From contig DDFK01000001.1 in NCBI GenBank assembly GCA_002337145.1, forward strand, positions 1,023,501 through 1,087,500: DNA of 64,000 nucleotides. The letters are read 5' to 3'. Below the pieces are notes generated by a model. The model was given only the letters and a program-made list of their open reading frames with translations. It did not search any database and was not told where the DNA came from. The stretch comes from Chitinophagaceae bacterium UBA1930. Lineage in GTDB: Bacteria > Bacteroidota > Bacteroidia > Chitinophagales > Chitinophagaceae. How positions within the stretch are numbered: the stretch's first letter is position 1; each line of letters starts with the position of its first letter. Below, one piece after another: positions 16,864-26,420 of this stretch. A program made the translations under genes and the position numbers.

Positions 16864-19230
16864 TTACATCACTTTAATCCCTTTTTCTTCCAGCTCCTGG
16901 TAAATGGAAGCATACACTTCGCTGTTTATCTGCTCTACCTTGGTTACATCCTTGCACCAGAAGTAGGCCTTTATTTCTGCAGACTTTCCTGTAATGCTAT
17001 GTATCATTATTTCAGGTTCCTTACGTACAAAAGCATTGCCACTGGCCAATATGTTTTCTTTAATCAGGTGCACCACTTCATCAGTATTAAAAGGCTTTTC
17101 TATTACAAACGAAACATGAATACGGATATGGTTATTGCTCAATGTCCAGTTTACAATATTGTGCGACAGCACATCGCCATTAGGTATAATTACTTCGGCA
17201 CCTTCTTCAGTCAGCAATGTGCTGGAGCGTATGCCAATTTCTTTTACCCTGCCCTTATTGTCGCTAATTTCCACCACATCGCCAATACGCAGGGGCCTGT
17301 CAAAAATCAATATAATGCCCGATACAAAATTGTTTACAATGCTTTGCAGGCCTAAGCCAATACCCACGCCCAATGCACCCAGCACAACGGTTATTTTGTC
17401 TATAGGCAGGCCAGAAGCTGCAACCGCCAGCAAGAAACCAAGGCTTAACAATATAAGTCTTGTAACCAATAAACGTGAGCGTTGGCCCTTGTTGTCAAAG
17501 GCTGCATCGTCGCCCACATCGCCAAAAAAGTAGGCAATGTATTTCTGTAAAAAATTGGCAATCCATATAATACCCAAAAAGAGTATCACGCCACTTAATG
17601 TAAACCCAAAGCTGCCCACATTGCGTTGCACGGTCAGCACATCCAACAGTTCGGTCTGCAGCATTACATACACGTTCAGGTTGGTGGCAAATACAATCAG
17701 CCAAATAATTACTGCAATGGCAGCTATAAACTTCCTTATGCCGTTTGCAATAGCAGCATGCTCAAATGTTTCTGGATATTTTCTACGCACCCTGCTGCTC
17801 TGTATCTGCAGCATGCATGCTTCCAGCCACAACTGTACAAATACAATGAGGCTTACGGTTTGTGCAAATGCATATACGGCGGTTGAGCCAAATACCTGCA
17901 TTAATGTAACACGGCCAAAAAGGTTGCACAATATGGCCAACAGGTTAAAAAGCAGGTATAGGCATCCCGCAAAAAAAAGGGCCTTGTTTTCAAGTATGGT
18001 ATGCTTCTTCAACCGTAGCAAAACAAAAATGCCCAACCCAAACGATGCAGTGTTGATGCACAACGTCCACCACCTTTGCATTGTAACGGGCAGCCCCAAT
18101 AACCGGGAAAAAGTAAGCAACAGAAAAAGCACAATAAACAAGCTCCATTGATAAAAAAGCACACGGGGCAATTGCTTCCAGAAAAGCCAGGTAAGTACAA
18201 ACATCAATAGCAATTGTGTGGACTCTACATAAATAGCCGGTGCATGTATATCAAACAATGGTGCCAGGTTCAGCATAAACACCAACGATGCTGCAATGTT
18301 GTGCCTGTTAATGTACCTGAAACTAAAAACATCTATTGCATTTATTTTGTTCAACCGTTTCAGGCTCCTGAGGTTGAACCATAGCCAATAAAAAAACACG
18401 GCTCCTGTCAGTAACAAAAAGAACCGTTTGCTCCTGGTATTGGCAAAATAGTATTTCGCCAGTTTCTTCTCGCTGTCAATTGCCTTTGAAAACCCTTCGC
18501 CACGGGATGGCACTTTGTTGGCAGCCCTTGCTTCCCATATATACCTGCGTTCCTTACTGAAAGCCCTTATGCTTACGGTTTTCTGCACGGCATCTGTCTG
18601 GTACAGCAACTCATCTGTTGCTATTGAATTGGCCGAAGCATGGGCCATTAAATTATTGATGGCCGCTGTATTGAACTTTACAAGGCTATCCACATTTTTC
18701 CACTTGCTACGCAACTGTTGCAGTTGTGGCAATAGGGAGGCACGCAAGGCAGAGTCCCGGAAAATATGCCGTACCAAAGTATCCTTCCGCAAATCGAGCA
18801 ATTCCTTTTTCAGTGCATCCAGCTTGGCATCATATCCTTGTAACTCGGCAGTGTACAGTTTGTTCTTGCGGTGCAGTTCCTCCAACAGGGTCTGAAACAT
18901 TTGCAGGTTGCGTATGTTCAGCGTTTTATCGCTTTGCAGCAAACGCTCCTTCATAATACCCAGTGCCGAATCATCTTCATTCAAGTCGTCTGTTATTTGC
19001 TGTATGTTGGAGAAGGAGCCTGTTGCAACAGGCACTTTGTTCAGCAACTGGAATACCTTTTCAAGTCCTGCCAAATAATCGCTTTTCGTTAGCACATTGG
19101 CATCGTTGAAAATGGTGGAGTCGAAACTTCTGCGGCTGGGCCTGGTTGTATCTCTTTTAAATCTCGCAGTATCCTGGGCATGGCTGATGCCTGTATAAAA
19201 CAATACAATAAGTAGGGTAAGATATTTCAT
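16864..19230 (-). CDS. MscS-family mechanosensitive channel with long periplasmic domain
   Basis: A 788-residue inner-membrane channel of the large MscS type. Signal peptide residues 1-18 (ISHAQ), a helical coiled-coil-rich periplasmic region to about 260, around eight to eleven membrane segments between 268 and 590, then the conserved pore helix and beta domain: LGALGVGIGLGLQSIVNN with Gly/Ala packing, FVSGIILIFDRPLRIGDVVEI and GAEVIIPNGDVLSHNIVNW. The cytoplasmic C-terminal alpha/beta domain runs to the end. It should release solutes on hypo-osmotic shock; the large periplasmic part is like MscK/YbdG-type relatives and may add regulation. Convergent with the beta-barrel gene. Confidence 0.92.
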   Translation of the reverse strand: MKYLTLLIVLFYTGISHAQDTARFKRDTTRPSRRSFDSTIFNDANVLTKSDYLAGLEKVFQLLNKVPVATGSFSNIQQITDDLNEDDSALGIMKERLLQSDKTLNIRNLQMFQTLLEELHRKNKLYTAELQGYDAKLDALKKELLDLRKDTLVRHIFRDSALRASLLPQLQQLRSKWKNVDSLVKFNTAAINNLMAHASANSIATDELLYQTDAVQKTVSIRAFSKERRYIWEARAANKVPSRGEGFSKAIDSEKKLAKYYFANTRSKRFFLLLTGAVFFYWLWFNLRSLKRLNKINAIDVFSFRYINRHNIAASLVFMLNLAPLFDIHAPAIYVESTQLLLMFVLTWLFWKQLPRVLFYQWSLFIVLFLLLTFSRLLGLPVTMQRWWTLCINTASFGLGIFVLLRLKKHTILENKALFFAGCLYLLFNLLAILCNLFGRVTLMQVFGSTAVYAFAQTVSLIVFVQLWLEACMLQIQSSRVRRKYPETFEHAAIANGIRKFIAAIAVIIWLIVFATNLNVYVMLQTELLDVLTVQRNVGSFGFTLSGVILFLGIIWIANFLQKYIAYFFGDVGDDAAFDNKGQRSRLLVTRLILLSLGFLLAVAASGLPIDKITVVLGALGVGIGLGLQSIVNNFVSGIILIFDRPLRIGDVVEISDNKGRVKEIGIRSSTLLTEEGAEVIIPNGDVLSHNIVNWTLSNNHIRIHVSFVIEKPFNTDEVVHLIKENILASGNAFVRKEPEIMIHSITGKSAEIKAYFWCKDVTKVEQINSEVYASIYQELEEKGIKVM

Positions 19231-19337
19231 GCTAAACTATATAATCAACAATAGAATAATTTATATCTATTGCAAAGTAACCTGTTTAGCAAAACTGAAA
19301 GGCATAAATAGGTAAACGGTAATTTTATCCATAGCAA

Positions 19338-19366
19338 AAAGCCGCTACATTATCTGTAACGGCTTT
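19338..19366 (-). terminator. Terminator after the PID-CTERM gene
   Basis: On the minus strand AAAGCCGTTACA and TGTAGCGGCTTT pair over 12 positions (one G-T) around a five-base loop, followed by TTTGC. It starts about 20 bases after the stop at 19388. Confidence 0.75.
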
Positions 19367-19387
19367 GTTGCAACGGTTCACCGGATG

Positions 19388-19576
19388 CTATTTCTTTCTT
19401 CCTCTCAGCTTTTGGGCACCGTAACCAACGCCTGCCGCAATCAGTAAAGAGAGGCCGCCATCAATGGGCACATCATCCGTATCATCGCCAAAGCCCGGTT
19501 GGGCATGTAGCAAACTCGGAACAAGGAAGCAGGCCGCAATGATGATGATCTGTATGGTTGATATTTTCAGTTTCAT
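19388..19576 (-). CDS. Small PID-CTERM sorting-signal protein
   Basis: Using the ATG at 19576 (MKLKISTIQII) the product has 62 residues: a signal peptide ending LLHAQ, a very short acidic mature segment PGFGDDTDD, then VPIDGGLSLLIAAGVGYGAQKL and a basic end RGRKK. The PIDGG motif, a hydrophobic helix and a terminal Arg/Lys cluster is the tripartite PID-CTERM sorting signal found in Bacteroidota and thought to be processed by an exosortase-type enzyme. The mature protein would hardly exceed 20 residues. It lies 30 bases downstream of a T9SS cargo gene on the same strand, so the two are probably co-transcribed. Confidence 0.8.
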   Translation of the reverse strand: MKLKISTIQIIIIAACFLVPSLLHAQPGFGDDTDDVPIDGGLSLLIAAGVGYGAQKLRGRKK

Positions 19577-19606
19577 GATAATAGTTTTAGTGTGCAAACA
19601 ATAGGG

Positions 19607-22600
19607 TTATTGAATTTGGAGCTGTTGTGTTGCCGTACTTTTTCCGTTGTTCAACGAAACAAAGTAAGTGCCTTTTGCAAAACCTTTTACAGCAATGGTT
19701 ATCTGGCCGCTCTGTACATTGCCTGCATTTACTGTACGCAGCAACTTGCCATCGCTACTCATTAGTTGAATGGTAGTTGGCATTTTTTCTTCGTTGGTAA
19801 AGCTTACCAGTACATGATCGGTTGCAGGGTTAGGGCTCAAGCTCAGGTCAAACCCTGTTGACACTGTAACTGTTGGCTGATATTTGAACAACAATTCAAA
19901 GCGGTCATTGCCCTTGCTGGCATTATCGGCAGTGGTGCTAAAACTATAGGTGTAATTATTGTTGTCTATCATCAGTTCCTTGTTCAGGAACTTGTCTTTT
20001 AAATAAGCAACCATACCGGTAGGCAGGTTCATATCGCCAACCCTCATTACCAGGTCTGTTGCAGTACTGCTGTATATGCCCAATGGTATAACAGTGCCAT
20101 CAACAATTTCGGGGCTGGTGTTTAAGTAAGCCATTACATTGTCTGCCGTAAGCGAATAGATGGCATAATCGTTCAGCAATTTGCCCCCATCATTCGATTC
20201 AAATTCTTTCTTTGATTTGCTATTGATGCGTATCATGGTTTCATCCAATTCATTTCCTGTTGCATCCATAAGCAATAGGCTCAACGCATTGGCAGTATTT
20301 GCATTGCGGAAGATTGCACTTGGTGTTCCGCTTGCCTTATCGCTTTCGGAAAAGCTCAAGGCCGTATTGCCATTGGTTGTTGTTTGCACCACAATTACAC
20401 CATTCATGGGCAGGTAATAATTGGTAATAAAAGTCAGGTCAATAGCGTCATAGCCACCCCTTACGGTACCAATCTTATTGGGGTTCCAAACATAGGCTAT
20501 TGCACCAATATTGCTATTGATGCCGCCCGTATTGGTAGCACGCAAAGCACGCAATTTTGTTTGTACTTCTATCTGCGATGGAAAGGGGTTGCCAACCAGG
20601 TTCCAGCCGCCGCCTATCAAGCCATTCTTTACCAGCGAGGTATTGATGGTGTTGCCTGCATTAACAGCACCGTTCATACTGATGGTAACATTGTTTGCCG
20701 TGTAAGCAGTACCTGTTAGGCCCTGCCCCTTGGTACCCCTTACCAAAACCCTTATACCTTGTGCCACTTGCCAGGCATTGGCATCGCTGCCGCTTACGGG
20801 CAAAGTATTGGTATAGGCCTGCCAGCCTGCATCGTTTACTGCACCATCGGCCAGTAGCGGGTTGAACCAAAAGGCTGATGGGGCATTGCTGAGCGTTTGT
20901 GCAAAGTTTGCACCAGACGGAACAGCAGTTGAACCCGTACCCGTAACATCTATTTGTGTGGTTAGCTGACGCAGATCCGTATAGCTGCTAAATGGATGGC
21001 CAAAGAAACGGAAAGCCCTTTTGCCAGGCGTACCATTGGATGCACCACCTTGTATATAACGTTGCACGGTTACATTGCCAGACAGGTAGCTACCCGTACC
21101 TGCTGCAATGCGTGCCGTACCCGTTGCAGTTGATTGCAGCACAAGGTTGCCGTTGGTAGTAAGTGTACCAGCAGTTGGTGTATAGGTATCAATAATGTTT
21201 ACAGTATTGCCTGCACCTGCAGTAATGGTTGCACCACCTGTATTGTTGAGTATAAGGTTCTTGATAGTTAAACCACCAGATAGTTTCTGTGTAATGGTAT
21301 TGGATATGCTATTGGCTAATACAATACTTCCAAATGAGGCCGTCAGCGTTCCGCTGTTCGAGATATTGCCATACACGTTCAATGTATTGGAAGCCAGGTT
21401 TACTGTTGCACCCGTATTGATGATAAGGCTATCGCATACAGATATAGTGGTTAATGTTGGTTGGTTGGCCACCAGTGGTATCAATGCATCCATGTCCGCA
21501 TCCGGCACAATACCGTTGCTCCAGTTCAATGGGTTGCTCCAATCCGTATTCAATGCACCTGTCCATGTAGGTGTTACCAATACCACAAGACCAATATTGA
21601 TGTCATCCTTCTTATCAAATATCAAAGCTGCCAAGGTAAGCAGCTCTGCGGCAGTTAATGATGATGCCAGCTTTAGTGTACCGCCAATAAAGAAACGGTT
21701 ATGTCTGGCATCTATATTTTTTGTCCAGTAACCGGTAAGGGTTGCGGTACTTAAGGAGCCATCGTTATATTCAGGAAACAAGGAAATAAATGACAGGTCT
21801 TGTGTAGAGATACCATTGCTGTTACTGATGGCAATAACCTGTGGAATATTTGCATTGAAGGTATTTTCATTACCCAAGGTACCAATAGTGTACACCCCTT
21901 TCCGGTAATTGTTATCGCTTTGCTGGTCAAAGTTCAGGAACTCAACCGCATTGCCTGCCGCAAACACGGTGGATGTACTGAAAGTGTTGTTGGTAAGCTT
22001 TGCATCAATCACATCCAACGGTGTTGGCGAAGCACCATTGGTCCTGAGCTTGGTGTTGATGGTAACCAGCCTGAAATTGTTTACGGTTGCAGTAAAGCTG
22101 TTGTTATCAATGGTTACATTTTCCGTGTTTTCAAAAGTGGCTCCCCATTTCTGATCGATGAACTGGTTGCTGGCCACACTAATGGTGCGTGCAATAAAAC
22201 CGTTCAATACACGCAACATGGCCCAGGCATTGGTTTTGGACCATATACCATTGAACACGTTGTTACTAATGATGGAAGCCCCAGCTTCTTGCGGGGACGA
22301 CATTTCGATACCACCGCCTTTAAAGATATTGTTGCGTATGGTTTGGCTTCCGTAATAGAAACGGGTAATGATGTCGTGATTGATACTGGAGATGAAGTTG
22401 TTCCCGTCACTCACAACACTGCCGCCAACAGTTAAATTCCTTACCCTATCGGCAGATATACCCGAACGGAACAATACGGCACCTGTGCCGCTTGCACTGT
22501 CAACCGTATTCGATTTCACTGTTACGTTTTGTATGAGTGGTTCGGTAGTGACCGATATTGCATTGGTGGTACCGAACAGGTTTATATTGATGGCGTTACG

Positions 22601-23134
22601 TGTACCATAACTAAGTGTTACGCCCGTACCAGGATAGGCAGCCCGTATATAGTTGCCCATTATGGTAAGTCCCGACACATCGCCTGATGAAGCAATGGCC
22701 GAATGCACCCTTATGAAATCCACATTGAACTTGAAGTTCATAATGGTTACATTGGGTACGGTAACCGTAAACAGGGCTTTGACGGCAGAGCCAGACACGG
22801 TACCCGTAAAGCCAATAATGGTTTTTGATGAATCTGCACCTTGAAGCGTTAATTGCTTGTTTACAATCACCATTTCATTGTACGATCCTACATCAACTTT
22901 TACAATATCGCCTGCCGAAGCAACTAGGATTGCTTTTGTACAGGTGGCAAAAGGGGCAGAAGCCGTACCTGCATTCAGGTCGTTGCCCACCGCAGTGGTC
23001 AGTACATCTCCTGTTGTAGAGCCATCGTTAACATAATAAGTGGTTTGGGCCTTTACTGCATAGGAGAGGATGGCGAGTAAAGGAAGCATGAGCATAGCTT
23101 TTCTACCACAACCGTTGAATAGAGGTTTGTGCAT
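19607..23134 (-). CDS. Large surface protein with parallel beta-helix region and type IX secretion signal
   Basis: From the ATG at 23134 (MHKPLFNGCGRKAMLML) the product is 1,175 residues with a signal peptide ending YAVKAQ; a longer frame to 23212 lacks a better signal. Residues about 35-480 have the Asn-ladder and short beta-strand spacing of a right-handed parallel beta-helix (NNVFNGIW, IRNNIFKGGGIEM, VTIDNNSF). A middle part from about 520 begins TPTWTGALNTDWSNPLNWSNG, typical of Bacteroidota adhesin-like modules. The last 80 residues are a T9SS type A C-terminal domain (LSPNPATDHVLVSF ... KGTYFVSLNNG). It should be secreted through the outer membrane and anchored at the surface; adhesion or polysaccharide contact is inferred. 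Confidence 0.88.
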   Translation of the reverse strand: MHKPLFNGCGRKAMLMLPLLAILSYAVKAQTTYYVNDGSTTGDVLTTAVGNDLNAGTASAPFATCTKAILVASAGDIVKVDVGSYNEMVIVNKQLTLQGADSSKTIIGFTGTVSGSAVKALFTVTVPNVTIMNFKFNVDFIRVHSAIASSGDVSGLTIMGNYIRAAYPGTGVTLSYGTRNAININLFGTTNAISVTTEPLIQNVTVKSNTVDSASGTGAVLFRSGISADRVRNLTVGGSVVSDGNNFISSINHDIITRFYYGSQTIRNNIFKGGGIEMSSPQEAGASIISNNVFNGIWSKTNAWAMLRVLNGFIARTISVASNQFIDQKWGATFENTENVTIDNNSFTATVNNFRLVTINTKLRTNGASPTPLDVIDAKLTNNTFSTSTVFAAGNAVEFLNFDQQSDNNYRKGVYTIGTLGNENTFNANIPQVIAISNSNGISTQDLSFISLFPEYNDGSLSTATLTGYWTKNIDARHNRFFIGGTLKLASSLTAAELLTLAALIFDKKDDINIGLVVLVTPTWTGALNTDWSNPLNWSNGIVPDADMDALIPLVANQPTLTTISVCDSLIINTGATVNLASNTLNVYGNISNSGTLTASFGSIVLANSISNTITQKLSGGLTIKNLILNNTGGATITAGAGNTVNIIDTYTPTAGTLTTNGNLVLQSTATGTARIAAGTGSYLSGNVTVQRYIQGGASNGTPGKRAFRFFGHPFSSYTDLRQLTTQIDVTGTGSTAVPSGANFAQTLSNAPSAFWFNPLLADGAVNDAGWQAYTNTLPVSGSDANAWQVAQGIRVLVRGTKGQGLTGTAYTANNVTISMNGAVNAGNTINTSLVKNGLIGGGWNLVGNPFPSQIEVQTKLRALRATNTGGINSNIGAIAYVWNPNKIGTVRGGYDAIDLTFITNYYLPMNGVIVVQTTTNGNTALSFSESDKASGTPSAIFRNANTANALSLLLMDATGNELDETMIRINSKSKKEFESNDGGKLLNDYAIYSLTADNVMAYLNTSPEIVDGTVIPLGIYSSTATDLVMRVGDMNLPTGMVAYLKDKFLNKELMIDNNNYTYSFSTTADNASKGNDRFELLFKYQPTVTVSTGFDLSLSPNPATDHVLVSFTNEEKMPTTIQLMSSDGKLLRTVNAGNVQSGQITIAVKGFAKGTYFVSLNNGKSTATQQLQIQ

Positions 23135-23452
23135 ACATAGGTTTTGAATAATGAACAATACACCTGCATCAATCGCAATGCAAGGGATCAGCAAAATCCT
23201 ATTGGGGTACACTTGGGTAGTTAACTGGGAACGGAGTAGGTTAGTCTTTAAAGAGTAGGGTGTTACTCAGAAAAAATTGGTGTTCTTCTTATTGGGTATA
23301 TGAAAGTACAGATTTTTCTTTTGGTTCCAAATTAAAAATTTAAAAAATGTAAGATGCTGTTTGCCCTGCCGTGAATGGCACAGGTTTAGACAGCTTCCTT
23401 TAGCTGCAAGTGCAGAAAAATACAGATACCTTCGCCCACTTAATAGTACAAC
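23135..23452. other. Intergenic region between divergent T9SS cargo and helicase genes
   Basis: This 318-base gap holds the leader of the T9SS cargo gene and the promoter of the helicase gene. A TACTTTCA sequence on the minus strand near 23308 is a possible -7 box for the cargo gene, which would give a leader of about 170 bases. No repeat, hairpin or small gene stands out. Confidence 0.4.
23427..23434 (+). promoter_or_regulatory. Candidate -7 box of the DEAD-box helicase gene
   Basis: TACCTTCG lies 18 bases before the ATG at 23453 and matches TAnnTTTG except for one C. No clear -33 box is visible. Confidence 0.4.
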
Positions 23453-24784
23453 ATGACTTTTAGTGATTTGAACTTGAATACGCCCTTACTCAATGCCTTG
23501 TCCGACATAGGTTATGAGCACCCTACAACCATTCAACAAAAAGTATTTTCCGTAGCCATGTCGGGCAAAGACATCTGCGGCATTGCCCAAACCGGTACCG
23601 GAAAAACCTTTGCGTACCTATTGCCCTGTTTAAGGCAATGGAAATTCGCCAAAGAGAAACACCCGCAAATATTGGTGGTTGTGCCAACAAGGGAGCTAGT
23701 TACGCAAGTAGTGGAAGCCGTAAAAAAACTAACCACCTATATGAACGTTAGTGTGGCCGGCGTGTACGGTGGCGTAAATATCAATACACAAAAAATAGCG
23801 GTTGAAAACGGCATGGACGTTTTGGTGGCAACACCCGGTAGGTTGATTGACCTGGTTTTTGCAGGTGCCATCAAAACAAAAAACATCAAGAAAGTAGTGA
23901 TTGACGAAATGGATGAGCTGTTGAATCTTGGTTTTAGGACACAGCTAAAAAACATACTGGAGCTATTGCCCGACAAAAGACAGAACCTCTTGTTTTCTGC
24001 AACCATTACCGAAGATGTGGAACAGATACTGGATGTTTACTTTAACGATCCTGTACGTATTGAAGCAGCACCAACTGGCACACCTTTAAACAACATCATT
24101 CAGCAAGGCTATCATGTTCCGAATTTTTATACCAAAATAAATTTGCTGACCTATTTGTTGGATGCCGATGAAAGCATGAGCAAAGTGCTGGTATTTGTTG
24201 ATTCGAAGAAGCTGGCAGATGATGTGTTTGATGAACTGAACAAATCATTTGAAAACAGGTTCGGTGTCATCCACTCCAACAAAGAACAGAACCACCGGTT
24301 TAATACCGTAAACAAATTCAAGGATGGCAGTTACCGCTTCATCATTGCTACAGACATTGTAGCAAGGGGGCTGGATATTGAAGCCGTAACGCATGTGGTT
24401 AATTTTGACCTGCCCGATGTACCGGAAAATTATATACACCGAATTGGCAGAACAGGTCGTGCAGACAAGAAAGGTATTGCCATCAGCTTTGTTACCGAAA
24501 AGGACGAAAAGTTTTTAACCAAGATAGAAGCGTTAATGAACTATGCTGTTCCCTTCACGGACCTGCCCGAAGATCTGTTTATTTCGGATGAACTCACAGA
24601 GGATGAAAAGCCAAAAAAACCTGTGGTTAAAGAAGTGCAACTGAAAGAAAAAAAGAAAGAAGATGTTGGTCCTGCGTTCCATACAAAGTCTGCCAAGAAC
24701 AGTAAGGTCAACAAAAAAGTTAGCAGAAAAGATCAAATGATGAAAAAGTATGGCAAGCCTATTACAAGGGGGCAGAAGAAATAG
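23453..24784 (+). CDS. DEAD-box family ATP-dependent RNA helicase (DEMD variant)
   Basis: A 443-residue helicase with all superfamily 2 motifs: Q motif near residues 1-29 (FSDLNLNTPLLNAL ... TTIQQ), Walker A AQTGTGKT at 45-52, PTREL at 78-82, TPGR at 127-130, motif II DEMD at 151-154, SAT at 172-174, ARGLDIE and HRIGRTGR in the second RecA domain. Motif II reads DEMD in place of DEAD; the two catalytic acids are kept. A 70-residue Lys-rich tail (EKKKEDVG, KKVSRKDQMMKKYG) follows and probably binds RNA. Likely roles are ribosome assembly or cold adaptation, by analogy with the family. Confidence 0.95.
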   Translation: MTFSDLNLNTPLLNALSDIGYEHPTTIQQKVFSVAMSGKDICGIAQTGTGKTFAYLLPCLRQWKFAKEKHPQILVVVPTRELVTQVVEAVKKLTTYMNVSVAGVYGGVNINTQKIAVENGMDVLVATPGRLIDLVFAGAIKTKNIKKVVIDEMDELLNLGFRTQLKNILELLPDKRQNLLFSATITEDVEQILDVYFNDPVRIEAAPTGTPLNNIIQQGYHVPNFYTKINLLTYLLDADESMSKVLVFVDSKKLADDVFDELNKSFENRFGVIHSNKEQNHRFNTVNKFKDGSYRFIIATDIVARGLDIEAVTHVVNFDLPDVPENYIHRIGRTGRADKKGIAISFVTEKDEKFLTKIEALMNYAVPFTDLPEDLFISDELTEDEKPKKPVVKEVQLKEKKKEDVGPAFHTKSAKNSKVNKKVSRKDQMMKKYGKPITRGQKK

Positions 24785-24832
24785 TAAAGTTGATTGGGTG
24801 TATAGAGCTTTTAGAGCCGCAGAGAAGATTTT

Positions 24833-24879
24833 ATAAAGAGGAGTGCCGCTTGAATTGTTCAAGCGGCACTCCTCTTTAT
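24833..24879. terminator. Bidirectional terminator, perfect 22-bp inverted repeat
   Basis: Arms at 24833-24854 and 24858-24879 are exactly complementary over 22 bases (starting ATAAAGAGGAGTGCC) with a TTG loop. It lies between the convergent helicase and fumarase genes, with A/T-rich flanks on both sides. Confidence 0.85.
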
Positions 24880-24911
24880 GTACTTTATAAACTTGATACT
24901 CTTGTAACCAT

Positions 24912-26312
24912 CTACTTAATCTCTCCCACCATTTCCGCAGGCACAACCCAGGCATCAAATTCTTCGGGTGTTAAATAACCCAATGCCACAGCAGTTTCTT
25001 TTAGTGTACTATTGTTTTTGTGTGCTGTCTGTGCAATTTCGGCTGCTTTGTAATAACCAATCTTGGTATTCAAAGCGGTTACCAGCATCAGGCTATTGTC
25101 AACATGTTTCTTAATATTGTCTTCCAATGGCCTAATGCCAACAGCACATTTATCGTTAAAGCTAACGCAGCCATCACCAATCAGCCTTGCACTGTGCAGA
25201 AAGTTGTAGATCATTACAGGCTTGAATACGTTCAGTTCAAAATGGCCATTGCTGCCACCAATACCAATGGCAACATCATTGCCCATTACCTGTGCAGCAA
25301 TCATGGTCAACGCTTCGCACTGTGTTGGGTTTACTTTGCCCGGCATGATGGATGAGCCTGGTTCGTTATCAGGAATGAACAATTCACCAATACCGCTACG
25401 TGGCCCACTAGAAAGCATCCTTACATCGTTGGCAATCTTCATCAGGCTTACCGCAACCATTTTCAATGCACCATGGGCCTCCACAATAGCATCATGTGCA
25501 GCCAATGCTTCAAACTTGTTTTCGGCCGTAACAAAAGGCAAACCTGTTAATGCAGCAATATGTTTGGCAACAACTACATCGTAGTTCTTTGGTGTATTGA
25601 TGCCTGTACCAACGGCAGTGCCACCTAAAGCCAGCTCACTTAAATGTGCCAATGAGTTGTTGATTGCCTTTAATCCATGTGTCAATTGCGAAACATAACC
25701 GCTGAACTCCTGCCCTACCGTTAAAGGTGTTGCATCCATAAAATGGGTACGCCCAATCTTAACCACATGCATAAACTCTTTGCTCTTTGCAGCCAATGTA
25801 TCGCGTAGTTTGGTAATACCCGGAATGGTTGTTTCCACCAATATCTTGTAAGCCGCAATATGCATGGCCGTAGGAAAAGTATCGTTGCTGCTTTGGCTCT
25901 TGTTTACATCATCGTTCGGGTGAATGAATTTATCCTTATCGTTCAAGCTACCGCCATTGTTTACATGGGCTTTATAAGCAACCACTTCATTTACGTTCAT
26001 GTTGCTCTGTGTACCGCTACCTGTTTGCCAAACCACCAACGGAAACTGGTCGTTCAATTTATCCTCCAGAATTTCATCGCATACAGCAGCAATGGCAACC
26101 TTTTTTTCTTCGGGCAAAACACCCAGTTCGTTATTGGCCAAAGCCGCAGCTTTTTTCAGGTACGCAAATGCCTTGATGATTTCTTTCGGCATCTTATTAA
26201 TGTCCTGGGCAATTTTGAAATTCTCAATACTACGTTGGGTCTGTGCACCCCACAATACATCGGCAGGTACTTTTACCTCGCCCATGGTATCTTTTTCAAT
26301 GCGGTATTCCAT
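24912..26312 (-). CDS. fumC: Class II fumarate hydratase
   Basis: A 466-residue TCA-cycle enzyme converting fumarate to malate. The sequence begins MEYRIEKDTMGEVKVPADVLWGAQTQRS, characteristic of FumC, and contains VWQTGSGTQSNMN, KIGRTHFMDATPLT and the superfamily signature GSSIMPGKVNPTQ near residue 315, including the catalytic serine loop. Length equals the usual 460-467 residues. It is a single-gene unit with a perfect -7 box (TACCTTTG) upstream, ended by the 22-bp hairpin at 24833-24879. Confidence 0.97.
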   Translation of the reverse strand: MEYRIEKDTMGEVKVPADVLWGAQTQRSIENFKIAQDINKMPKEIIKAFAYLKKAAALANNELGVLPEEKKVAIAAVCDEILEDKLNDQFPLVVWQTGSGTQSNMNVNEVVAYKAHVNNGGSLNDKDKFIHPNDDVNKSQSSNDTFPTAMHIAAYKILVETTIPGITKLRDTLAAKSKEFMHVVKIGRTHFMDATPLTVGQEFSGYVSQLTHGLKAINNSLAHLSELALGGTAVGTGINTPKNYDVVVAKHIAALTGLPFVTAENKFEALAAHDAIVEAHGALKMVAVSLMKIANDVRMLSSGPRSGIGELFIPDNEPGSSIMPGKVNPTQCEALTMIAAQVMGNDVAIGIGGSNGHFELNVFKPVMIYNFLHSARLIGDGCVSFNDKCAVGIRPLEDNIKKHVDNSLMLVTALNTKIGYYKAAEIAQTAHKNNSTLKETAVALGYLTPEEFDAWVVPAEMVGEIK

Positions 26313-26331
26313 ATTGTAAAATTTTGTGCCG

Positions 26332-26339
26332 CAAAGGTA
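26332..26339 (-). promoter_or_regulatory. -7 promoter box of fumC
   Basis: On the minus strand TACCTTTG matches TAnnTTTG exactly and lies 19 bases before the fumC ATG at 26312. A -33 box is not obvious. Confidence 0.5.
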
Positions 26340-26420
26340 GGCGGCCGCAGTAGAATTTGCAGAAGAAATACAGCCATTCTTTACAATTGCATATATTTAG
26401 TAAACCGATATTTTGCTGCC

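Noticed and set aside
17537..18151. 204-residue plus-strand frame opposite the MscS gene
   Set aside because: The minus-strand frame carries unmistakable MscS motifs; the plus-strand product is Cys/Asn-rich noise.
21800..22435. 211-residue plus-strand frame opposite the T9SS cargo gene
   Set aside because: Complement of beta-helix repeats; no independent support.
25860..26420. N-terminal extension of the Pr6Pr frame
   Set aside because: It runs antisense through fumC; the family starts at the ATG at 26421.
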